Part shown: positions 1 through 6,002 of the stretch, one piece after another
How the letters are laid out: the number at the start of each line of letters is the position of its first letter
Numbering within the stretch: the stretch's first letter is position 1
Source of the DNA: Bacteroidota bacterium
GTDB taxonomy: Bacteria; Bacteroidota; Bacteroidia; Flavobacteriales; Weeksellaceae
DNA length: 12,478 bases
Assembly: GCA_023420435.1 (NCBI GenBank)
Contig: JAEZWE010000152.1
Span: forward strand, 1 to 12,478
Reading direction: 5' to 3'
Made by a program: the position numbers and the translations under genes
The notes under the pieces: generated by a model
What the model saw: the letters and a program-made list of their open reading frames with translations, nothing else
Databases searched by the model: none
What the model was told of the DNA's origin: nothing

Positions 1-46
1 CATTATACATGGGGATGATGAGCGAGTAAAATTTATTGTGATCCAT
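1..46 (-). CDS. Family 2 glycosyltransferase, N-terminus only (runs off the left edge)
   Basis: Reading the minus strand from the ATG at 46-44 gives an open frame that begins MDHNKFYSLIIPMYN and continues past the edge of the window. The S-L-I-I-P-M-Y-N stretch (residues 8-15) is the first beta strand and nucleotide-sugar loop that opens GT-A family 2 glycosyltransferases (consensus S-I-I-I-P-x-Y-N). A perfect TAnnTTTG element lies upstream on the same strand (95-88). Only 15 codons are visible, so donor, acceptor and any membrane segments cannot be judged. Many GT2 enzymes make polyprenyl-phosphate sugars, which are the donors for GT39 enzymes such as the divergent neighbour; a shared pathway is therefore plausible but is inference. 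No other reading of the first 67 bases gave a recognisable protein end. Confidence 0.75.
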   Translation of the reverse strand, partial: MDHNKFYSLIIPMYN

Positions 47-54
47 TGGAAAGT

Positions 55-87
55 TTTGATTTTTTAAATTTGCAAAGAAAATTTTTG
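55..87 (+). promoter_or_regulatory. Probable promoter of the GT39 gene
   Basis: TTTG at 55-58 is followed after 21 bases by AATTTTTG at 80-87. This is one mismatch from the Bacteroidetes -7 consensus TAnnTTTG at usual spacing from the -33 TTTG. The start codon lies 25 bases further on. The element directly abuts the minus-strand -7 element at 88-95, so the two promoters share DNA. Confidence 0.4.
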
Positions 88-95
88 CAAAAATA
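88..95 (-). promoter_or_regulatory. Bacteroidetes -7 promoter element for the GT2 gene
   Basis: On the minus strand 95-88 reads TATTTTTG, an exact match to the Bacteroidetes -7 consensus TAnnTTTG. It lies 41 bases before the GT2 start at 46. No well-spaced -33 TTTG was found upstream, so the call rests on the -7 element and its position. Confidence 0.45.
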
Positions 96-112
96 CTAAA
101 AACCAAATTGCT

Positions 113-1744
113 ATGAAGTCGGAAAAACTACTGTCTGTCAATCAAATTTTGCTCCTGTATCTGGGTTTTTTTGTGGTTTATGTTTTGGGACTTTTTGTTC
201 CTTTAATGGAAAACGATTCGGCGCAACACGCCACAATGGCGATGAAAATGGCTTTGCAAAACGATTTTCTGAATATTTATAAAGGCGAGAATCCGTATTT
301 GGACAAACCGCATTTGCATTTTTGGTTATCCGCTTTGAGCATGAAATTTTTTGGAATTAATCATATTGCTTATCGAATTCCGGCGTTTTTATGTATTGCA
401 TTAGGTGCATTTTCTACTAAGAAATTGGCGCATTTATTATATGAAAATTCAAATTTAAGTTTTGCTGCTTCTTTAATTTTTCTTTCTGCACAAACCATTA
501 TTTTATCGGCTCATGATGTAAGAACAGATGCGGTTTTAACCGGTTTTGTCATTTTTGCTTTGTGGCAAATTATAGCATTTATAAAAACGAATAAAATAAA
601 TTATGCTGTTTTAGGTGGATTTGCAACGGCACTTGCTTTTTCAGCTAAAGGTTTGATGGGTTTTGTGATTATCGGATTTTGTGTTTTGTCGTATTTGCTT
701 TATTCAAGGGAGTGGAAGAGGATTTTCAATTTTAAAACTTTACTGTTTTTTGTATGTTTTTTTGTCGGTCTTTTACCGATTTTGTATGCTTATCATCATC
801 AATTTGGTGTGGATGGAATTAAATTCATCCTTTTGGGACAAAGCGTAGATCGTATGACAGGAAATGGTTTTGCGGCCAATAATTCCGATTATTTTTTCTT
901 TTTTCATACCCTTTTGTGGGTTTTTATGCCTTTTTCGTTGCTGTTTTATACTGGCGTTTTTAAGAAAACCGTTGAGTTTTTCAAGATAAAATTTAAAAAA
1001 ATTGAAGGAAAAGAATTTCTTTCTTTGGGTGGATTTTGGTTGGTAATGCTGGTTTTTAGTGTTTCAACTTTTAAGCTTCCGCATTATTTAAATGGCTTAA
1101 TTGCTGTTTTATCCATTTTTACAGCGGCTTTTCTGTTTGAAGAATCATTTAAAAAGAAAGTAAAACTTATTAAAGTTTTATATGCAATACAAGTTTTTGT
1201 TTTTTGTGCAGGAACTGTGGTGGTTGGTCTTCTTGCGTGGTATTTTACCGAGGTTTACAATGTTTATTTTTTTATAATATCTGTGGTTTTATTTGCCTTT
1301 TTATTCTTATACCGAGTATTTGCAAAAGAAAATATTTTTAAGAAATTTTTAGTGAATTCTTTATTTTTTTCTATTGCCATAAATGTTTTTTTGAACAGTC
1401 AGTTTTATCCAAAATTAACACAGTTTCAGGGAGGTTTACAATTAGCAGAATTTGTAAATGAAAACAAAATTCCAAAGAATAGAATTTTTATGTTAACCAA
1501 TAATGAAACGTGGTCTTTCGATTTTTATACTCAACAAAATACAGATCGAGTAGAAGTAAATGAATTGAAAAAAGGTGATTATCTGGTAATTTATGATGAA
1601 CAGCTAAAAGATTTAAAAAGGAATTTCAAAGTTGTTGAAACGAAAACGCATTATCGAATTACCCGTTTGTCGATGAAATTTCTAAATCCCAACACAAGAA
1701 ATAAACAGTTGAAGAAAATTTATTTGATCCAAATTCTAAACTAA
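113..1744 (+). CDS. ArnT/PMT-like membrane glycosyltransferase (GT39 family)
   Basis: A 543-residue polytopic membrane protein. Hydrophobic segments run through residues ~10-30, 85-105, 115-155, 165-195, 205-225, 260-280, 300-325, 330-345 and 350-430. After the first membrane segment comes E33-N-D35-S-A-Q-H-A, which matches the acidic loop motif that GT-C enzymes such as ArnT use for metal or donor binding. L63-D-K-P66 followed by a hydrophobic H-F-W-L fits the conserved D-K-P-P/H block of the GT39 family. The C-terminal ~100 residues are soluble and probably periplasmic. Family members move a sugar from a polyprenyl-phosphate donor onto lipid A, another glycolipid or protein at the outer face of the inner membrane; the substrate here cannot be read. 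It is divergent from a GT2 gene, a possible donor-making partner. No Shine-Dalgarno sequence is visible, and this is the first ATG in frame. Confidence 0.85.
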   Translation: MKSEKLLSVNQILLLYLGFFVVYVLGLFVPLMENDSAQHATMAMKMALQNDFLNIYKGENPYLDKPHLHFWLSALSMKFFGINHIAYRIPAFLCIALGAFSTKKLAHLLYENSNLSFAASLIFLSAQTIILSAHDVRTDAVLTGFVIFALWQIIAFIKTNKINYAVLGGFATALAFSAKGLMGFVIIGFCVLSYLLYSREWKRIFNFKTLLFFVCFFVGLLPILYAYHHQFGVDGIKFILLGQSVDRMTGNGFAANNSDYFFFFHTLLWVFMPFSLLFYTGVFKKTVEFFKIKFKKIEGKEFLSLGGFWLVMLVFSVSTFKLPHYLNGLIAVLSIFTAAFLFEESFKKKVKLIKVLYAIQVFVFCAGTVVVGLLAWYFTEVYNVYFFIISVVLFAFLFLYRVFAKENIFKKFLVNSLFFSIAINVFLNSQFYPKLTQFQGGLQLAEFVNENKIPKNRIFMLTNNETWSFDFYTQQNTDRVEVNELKKGDYLVIYDEQLKDLKRNFKVVETKTHYRITRLSMKFLNPNTRNKQLKKIYLIQILN

Positions 1745-1805
1745 TGTTTAATTTTTTATGAGAATCCAAATTATCAATTTTTCTATGATATGAATAATGA
1801 ATTAT

Positions 1806-1835
1806 TTTGCGTTTAACTTTTTTTAATTATTTTTA
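1806..1835 (+). promoter_or_regulatory. Probable promoter of the DUF2147 gene
   Basis: TTTG (1806-1809), an 18-base gap and TATTTTTA (1828-1835) resemble the Bacteroidetes -33/-7 pair, with one mismatch in the last base of the -7 element. It lies 27 bases before the ATG at 1863, in a 118-base gap that otherwise holds only AT-rich sequence. Confidence 0.4.
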
Positions 1836-1862
1836 TCAAACCTAAAATTAAAAAATTTAACA

Positions 1863-2282
1863 ATGAAGAAAATATTCTTTGCCTTTGCGGCGCTTTTATT
1901 CAGTACGCTTACTTTTGCACAAATCGAAGGAAAATGGAAAACCATCGATGACGAAACAGGAAAAGCGAAATCCATTGTAGAAATCTTCAAAAAATCGGAT
2001 GGAAAATATTATGGAAAAATTGTTCAGCTATTAGCTAAACCAACTAATAATAATTGTGTTGCTTGTAAAGATGATAGAAAAAACAAACCTTTACAAGGTT
2101 TAGAAATTATAAGAGGATTGGAAAAAGATGATTCAGAATTTACGGGAGGAACCATTACCGATCCAAAATCTGGAAAAACTTATAAATGTATCATTAAAAG
2201 AGAAGGCGATAAATTAAATGTTAGAGGATATGTTGGTTTTTCATTAATTGGAAGAACACAAACTTGGCACAAAACCAACTAA
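1863..2282 (+). CDS. Secreted DUF2147 family protein
   Basis: 139 residues with a clear signal peptide: MKK, a hydrophobic stretch at 4-18 and likely cleavage after T-F-A19. The mature part begins with I21-E-G-K-W25, the usual opening of DUF2147 proteins. It then has D29-D-E-T-G33, G51-K-I, a C65-V-A-C68 pair, G95-G-T-I-x-D100-P, G104-K-T-Y-K-C109 and V120-R-G-Y-x-G near the end, with G130-R-T-Q-T-W135 as a closing signature. The fold is expected to be a small beta-barrel in the periplasm or outside the cell. The molecular function of the family is unknown; a lipid or other small ligand is only a guess. Length is normal for the family. It stands alone, with its own promoter-like element and a strong terminator. 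Confidence 0.88.
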   Translation: MKKIFFAFAALLFSTLTFAQIEGKWKTIDDETGKAKSIVEIFKKSDGKYYGKIVQLLAKPTNNNCVACKDDRKNKPLQGLEIIRGLEKDDSEFTGGTITDPKSGKTYKCIIKREGDKLNVRGYVGFSLIGRTQTWHKTN

Positions 2283-2303
2283 TTTATTACTTAAAAAACA
2301 TTA

Positions 2304-2328
2304 GCATCTCGAAAGAGGTGCTTTTTTT
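2304..2328 (+). terminator. Intrinsic terminator after the DUF2147 gene
   Basis: GCATCTC (2304-2310) pairs with GAGGTGC (2315-2321) around a GAAA tetraloop, with one G-T wobble, followed by seven T. It starts 22 bases after the DUF2147 stop. Confidence 0.85.
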
Positions 2329-2359
2329 GTGGAGTTAAACCAAAAAATAATTAATTTTG
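2326..2359 (+). promoter_or_regulatory. Probable promoter of pdhB
   Basis: TTTG (2326-2329), a 22-base gap, then TAATTTTG (2352-2359), an exact match to TAnnTTTG. The ATG at 2382 is 22 bases downstream. The -33 element overlaps the T-run of the previous terminator, so transcription restarts right where the upstream unit ends. Confidence 0.6.
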
Positions 2360-2381
2360 TAAACTAAATTTCTAAAAAATT

Positions 2382-3365
2382 ATGGCAGAATATACTTTCC
2401 GTGAAGTAATTGCACAGGCAATGAGTGAGGAAATGCGCAAAGATGAATCGATTTATTTGATGGGTGAAGAGGTAGCTGAATATAACGGAGCCTACAAAGC
2501 TTCTAAAGGAATGCTTGCAGAATTTGGCGCAAAAAGAGTTATCGATACTCCCATTGCAGAGCTTGGTTTTTCAGGAATTGCAGTAGGTTCTGCAATGAAC
2601 GGAAATCGCCCTATTGTAGAATTTATGACGTTCAACTTTTCATTAGTTGGGATTGATCAAATTATCAACAATGCGGCAAAAATTCGCCAAATGAGTGGTG
2701 GACAATGGAATTGTCCCATTGTTTTCCGTGGACCAACAGCTTCAGCAGGACAATTAGGCGCAACACATTCCCAAGCTTTGGAATCTTGGTATGCAAACTG
2801 TCCAGGTTTGAAAGTGGTAGTTCCGTCAAATCCTTATGATGCAAAAGGACTTTTGAAAACCGCCATTCAAGATAATGATCCTGTAATTTTTATGGAGTCC
2901 GAACAAATGTATGGTGACAAAATGGAAATTCCAGAAGAAGAATATTACATTCCATTAGGAAAAGCAGATATCAAAAAAGAAGGAAAAGACGTAACACTGG
3001 TGTCTTTTGGGAAAATTGTAAAGTTAGCCATGCAAGCTGCTGAAGATTTAGAAAAAGAAGGAATTTCTGTAGAAGTTATTGATTTAAGAACGGTTCGTCC
3101 TTTGGATTACGACGCTATTTTAAATTCAGTGAAGAAAACCAACAGATTGGTTGTATTGGAAGAAGCTTGGCCTTTTGCTTCAGTAGCAGCAGAAATTACG
3201 TATATGGTTCAGCAAAAAGCGTTTGATTATTTGGACGCTCCAGTAAAAACAATTACGACTCCAGATGCTCCTGCGCCTTATTCCGCAGCACTTTTTGCAG
3301 AGTGGTTTCCAAAACTTGAAAAAGTAAAAGAAGAAATCAAAAAAGCAATGTATATTAAAGCTTAA
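2382..3365 (+). CDS. pdhB: Pyruvate dehydrogenase E1 component, beta subunit
   Basis: 327 residues, matching E1-beta subunits of heterotetrameric pyruvate dehydrogenases along the whole length. The N-terminal pyrimidine-binding domain carries M27-G-E-E-V and D55-T-P-I-A-E60; E60 aligns with the glutamate of human PDHB (mature Glu59) that activates thiamine diphosphate through N1'. The block around 78-95 (R-P-I-V-E-F-M-T-F-N-F) and the P-I-V-F-R-G-P stretch near 112-118 are family hallmarks, and the C-terminal transketolase-like domain has D-L-R-T-V-R-P-L-D. With E1-alpha the protein decarboxylates pyruvate and passes the acetyl group to the E2 lipoyl domain. Neither E1-alpha nor E2 lies beside it: the gene is bracketed by two terminators and has its own promoter, so its partners must be encoded elsewhere. 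2-oxoisovalerate E1-beta is the main alternative, but the close likeness to PdhB favours pyruvate. Confidence 0.93.
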   Translation: MAEYTFREVIAQAMSEEMRKDESIYLMGEEVAEYNGAYKASKGMLAEFGAKRVIDTPIAELGFSGIAVGSAMNGNRPIVEFMTFNFSLVGIDQIINNAAKIRQMSGGQWNCPIVFRGPTASAGQLGATHSQALESWYANCPGLKVVVPSNPYDAKGLLKTAIQDNDPVIFMESEQMYGDKMEIPEEEYYIPLGKADIKKEGKDVTLVSFGKIVKLAMQAAEDLEKEGISVEVIDLRTVRPLDYDAILNSVKKTNRLVVLEEAWPFASVAAEITYMVQQKAFDYLDAPVKTITTPDAPAPYSAALFAEWFPKLEKVKEEIKKAMYIKA

Positions 3366-3374
3366 AATATAGAC

Positions 3375-3399
3375 AAAAACTCTCGAAAGAGAGTTTTTT
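3375..3399 (+). terminator. Intrinsic terminator after pdhB
   Basis: AAAAACTCTC (3375-3384) and GAGAGTTTTT (3389-3398) form a perfect stem with a GAAA loop, and the T-run extends to 3399. It begins nine bases after the pdhB stop. The loop and the closing C-G are the same as in the terminator upstream of pdhB. Confidence 0.88.
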
Positions 3400-3437
3400 C
3401 ATTTATAAAAAAGAATAAATTCAATTACTTTAAGGCA

Positions 3438-3445
3438 TAACTTTG
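3438..3445 (+). promoter_or_regulatory. Bacteroidetes -7 element upstream of kup
   Basis: TAACTTTG matches TAnnTTTG exactly and ends 16 bases before the kup ATG at 3462. No good -33 TTTG is present at the usual distance, so the promoter call is moderate. Confidence 0.5.
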
Positions 3446-3461
3446 CCGAAATTTTAAAAAA

Positions 3462-5453
3462 ATGGCAGCCGACTCAGCAGGACAACATTTTGATTTGAAG
3501 AAACTTTCATTTGTAGGCGTTTTAGTTTCATTGGGAATTGTTTTCGGTGATATTGGAACTTCTCCGCTTTACGTAATGAAAGCCATTGTAAGTGCAAGAG
3601 AGGAAGGTGCAATTCTTCCTTTGGATGAATATATTGAAGGTGCTTTATCCTGTATTATTTGGACGCTTACTTTACAAACCACCCTAAAATATGTCATTAT
3701 TGCATTACGAGCTGATAACCGTGGTGAAGGTGGAATTTTAGCACTATATTCTTTGGTTAAAAAATTTAGAATAAGATGGCTTTATATCATAGCACTGATT
3801 GGTGCTGCAACTTTGGTTGCAGATAGTGTTATTACGCCATCTTTAACGGTGATGTCGGCTATTGAAGGACTTAAAATTTTTAATCCTGAAACACCGGTTG
3901 TTTTAATTACTTGTGTAATCCTGATTGTGATTTTTATTGTTCAGCAGTTTGGAACGTCTTTTATTGGGAAATTTTTTGGACCGGTAATGGTTTTGTGGTT
4001 TTTATCTTTAGGGATTTTTGGGGTTTTACATTTGGGAGATCATGTGGAAATTTTTAAAGCTTTTAATCCATATTATGCGTATAAACTCATTACACATTCA
4101 CCAAGTGCAATTCTGATTTTAGGAGCGGTTTTTCTTTGTACCACAGGAGCTGAAGCTTTATATTCTGATCTTGGGCATTGCGGAATTAAAAATATTAGAT
4201 TGAGCTGGATTTTTGTAAAAGTAATGCTGATTTTAAATTATTTGGGACAGGGAGCTTGGCTTTTGGATAATATTGAAATAGTTCAGAAAAATAACATCAA
4301 TCCTTTTTTCGGAATTATGCCGGAATATTTGATTTTACCCGGCGTAATTTTGGCGACCGCTGCAGCAATTATCGCAAGTCAGGCCGTAATTACTGGAGCT
4401 TTTACGATGTTTTCCGAAGCTATGTCCATCAATTTTTGGCCTAATCAGAAAATCGATTATCCTTCCGGAGTTAAAGGTCAAATGTATATTCCGAAAATTA
4501 ACTGGACGCTTTTAATCATGTGTATTATCGTGGTTCTCTATTTTCAGGAATCCAGCAAAATGGAAGCAGCTTATGGTTTGACCATTACTATAACCATGTT
4601 GATGACCACCATTTTATTATATTTTTGGTTGAAAGGAATTCGGGTAAATCCACTACTTCGTTACGGATTTGTTTCGATGTATCTGGCTATTGAATTGGGT
4701 TTTTTCGGAGCCAATGTCATCAAATTTTTTGAAGGAGGCTGGTTAACCATGGTTTTGGGCGGTTTTATAGGAATCTGTATGTATGCTTGGTTTAACGGAA
4801 GAAGAATCAAGAATAAATTCATCAAATTTGTAAAATTGCAGAAATATGTTCCCATCATTAAAGATTTAAAACTTGATGAAACCATTCCGAAATATGCAAC
4901 CAATTTGGCTTATCTAAGTCGTGCTAAAAGAGATGATGAAGTGGAAGCGAAAATTATTTACTCCATTCTGCGGAAGCAGCCTAAAAGAGCAGATCATTAT
5001 TTTATTCTGAATATTATTAATCAGGAAGATCCATTTACTTTTAAATATACAGTGGATGAAATTATGCCGGGAACCATTTATAGAATTAATTTCCTTCTAG
5101 GATTTAAAATAGACCGAAGAATTAATGATTATTTCGATCAGGTTTTGAAAGATATGATGGATGAAGATATTATTCCTTCACGAAGCAGCCATCCTTCACT
5201 TCGTACTCATAATGTTCCGCCGGATTTAAAATATGTGATTATTGATAACTCTTATATCAATGACAGATTTCTTACCGTAAAAGAAAAAATAACACTGAAT
5301 ATCTACAATTTTGTAAAATATATCGGTAGCGATGATTTCAAAGCTTGGGGAGTTTCACCGCATAATGTGGTGGTAGAATCGGCACCAATCTTGGATCAGG
5401 AAATTGTAAGTAAAAAAATACAGCAAGTTGGCTTTAACAGACATAATGCTTAA
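3462..5453 (+). CDS. kup: Kup-type potassium uptake transporter
   Basis: A 663-residue inner-membrane protein of the KUP/HAK/KT family. The first membrane segment ends in G29-D-I-G-T-S-P-L-Y37, the family signature that contributes to the cation site. T227-T-G-A-E-A-L-Y234 followed by S-D-L-G-H is the second hallmark block. About twelve membrane helices fill residues ~15-460, and a hydrophilic C-terminal domain of roughly 200 residues follows, as in E. coli Kup. Proteins of this family import K+ together with protons and are usually active at low external K+. The gene is a single unit with its own terminator. No riboswitch-like leader is present: only 16 bases separate the promoter-like element from the ATG. 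Confidence 0.95.
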   Translation: MAADSAGQHFDLKKLSFVGVLVSLGIVFGDIGTSPLYVMKAIVSAREEGAILPLDEYIEGALSCIIWTLTLQTTLKYVIIALRADNRGEGGILALYSLVKKFRIRWLYIIALIGAATLVADSVITPSLTVMSAIEGLKIFNPETPVVLITCVILIVIFIVQQFGTSFIGKFFGPVMVLWFLSLGIFGVLHLGDHVEIFKAFNPYYAYKLITHSPSAILILGAVFLCTTGAEALYSDLGHCGIKNIRLSWIFVKVMLILNYLGQGAWLLDNIEIVQKNNINPFFGIMPEYLILPGVILATAAAIIASQAVITGAFTMFSEAMSINFWPNQKIDYPSGVKGQMYIPKINWTLLIMCIIVVLYFQESSKMEAAYGLTITITMLMTTILLYFWLKGIRVNPLLRYGFVSMYLAIELGFFGANVIKFFEGGWLTMVLGGFIGICMYAWFNGRRIKNKFIKFVKLQKYVPIIKDLKLDETIPKYATNLAYLSRAKRDDEVEAKIIYSILRKQPKRADHYFILNIINQEDPFTFKYTVDEIMPGTIYRINFLLGFKIDRRINDYFDQVLKDMMDEDIIPSRSSHPSLRTHNVPPDLKYVIIDNSYINDRFLTVKEKITLNIYNFVKYIGSDDFKAWGVSPHNVVVESAPILDQEIVSKKIQQVGFNRHNA

Positions 5454-5460
5454 AAATTGA

Positions 5461-5492
5461 AAATCCTTCTCATTTTGAAGGATTTTTTTTTT
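5461..5492 (+). terminator. Intrinsic terminator after kup
   Basis: AAATCCTTC (5461-5469) pairs with GAAGGATTT (5477-5485) around a seven-base loop, and the T-run continues to 5492. It starts seven bases after the kup stop. Confidence 0.9.
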
Positions 5493-5505
5493 AGATTAAA
5501 TTCAA

Positions 5506-5513
5506 TAGATTTG
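5506..5513 (+). promoter_or_regulatory. Bacteroidetes -7 element for the Fur-family/OstA unit
   Basis: TAGATTTG matches TAnnTTTG exactly and ends 15 bases before the ATG at 5529. The nearest upstream TTTG (5474-5477) is 28 bases away, farther than usual. I saw no clear Fur-box palindrome here, but the gap is short and AT-rich, so one could be missed. Confidence 0.5.
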
Positions 5514-5528
5514 TAGCAAATTACTTTG

Positions 5529-6002
5529 ATGGATTCGGCTCAAAAAGAAAAAAATATTCTTCAGATAAAAGACGTTTTAAAACAGTATCTTCAGGAAAAA
5601 GGCTTCCGAAATACTCCGGAACGTTACACCATTTTGGAGGAAATCTACAATATGGATCACCATTTTAATGTGGACGATTTATATCTTTTGATGATGCAAA
5701 AGAAATATCATGTTTCCAAAGCGACCATTTACAATACCATTGAGATTTTTTTGGATGCAGGATTAATCAGAAAACACCAATTTGGTGAAAAAACCTTGTC
5801 ATCATCTTCTTACGAAAAATCTTATTTCGACAAGCAACACGACCATTTGGTGATTTATAAAAAAGGATCAGACAAAGAAATTCAGGAAATTATAGAATTT
5901 TGTGATCCGAGAATTCAAGGGATAAAAGACGCTATCGAAAATGCTTTTGGTGTAAATATTGATTCTCACTCGTTGTACTTTTACGGTACCAAAAAAGATT
6001 AA
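5529..6002 (+). CDS. Fur-family metal-responsive transcriptional regulator
   Basis: 157 residues from the ATG at 5529; a TTG directly before it could give one extra residue, but ATG is the natural start. Residues ~12-90 are a Fur winged helix (R27-N-T-P-E-R and the recognition helix S63-K-A-T-I-Y-N-T). The dimerisation domain keeps histidines and acids that align with metal sites of E. coli Fur: H44/H45, E96, H104-D-H106 and H147. Unlike typical Fur it lacks the CxxC pair after H-D-H-L: this stretch reads V-I-Y-K-K-G and is about six residues longer than usual. C125 is the only cysteine. A serine run (S91-S94) adds further length. Metal specificity (Fe, Zn, Mn or peroxide sensing) cannot be assigned. 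The stop codon overlaps the start of the OstA-like gene by one base, indicating translational coupling. Confidence 0.88.
   Translation: MDSAQKEKNILQIKDVLKQYLQEKGFRNTPERYTILEEIYNMDHHFNVDDLYLLMMQKKYHVSKATIYNTIEIFLDAGLIRKHQFGEKTLSSSSYEKSYFDKQHDHLVIYKKGSDKEIQEIIEFCDPRIQGIKDAIENAFGVNIDSHSLYFYGTKKD

Noticed and set aside
1..67. Plus-strand readings of the left edge that could be the end of an upstream gene (stops at 27-29 or 65-67).
   Set aside because: Neither tail resembles a known protein, while the minus strand of the same bases reads as a clear GT2 N-terminus with an upstream -7 element.
69..90. Repeated TTTGCAAA-like words before the GT39 gene as an operator.
   Set aside because: Better explained by the two abutting promoter elements and general AT-richness; no longer dyad symmetry is present.
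1737..1757. Possible terminator overlapping the GT39 stop codon (TAAAC/GTTTA stem, then ATTTTTT).
   Set aside because: The stem is only five base pairs and nearly all A-T. Such hairpins are common by chance in this AT-rich sequence.
4661..4903. Minus-strand open frame inside kup, and similar opposite-strand frames inside the OstA-like, Fur, class III aminotransferase and pdxH genes.
   Set aside because: They lie wholly or mostly within well-recognised genes, have no family likeness and no promoter; they are shadows of the real frames.
5526..5528. TTG as the start codon of the Fur-family gene.
   Set aside because: An ATG follows directly and is the more likely start; the difference is one residue.
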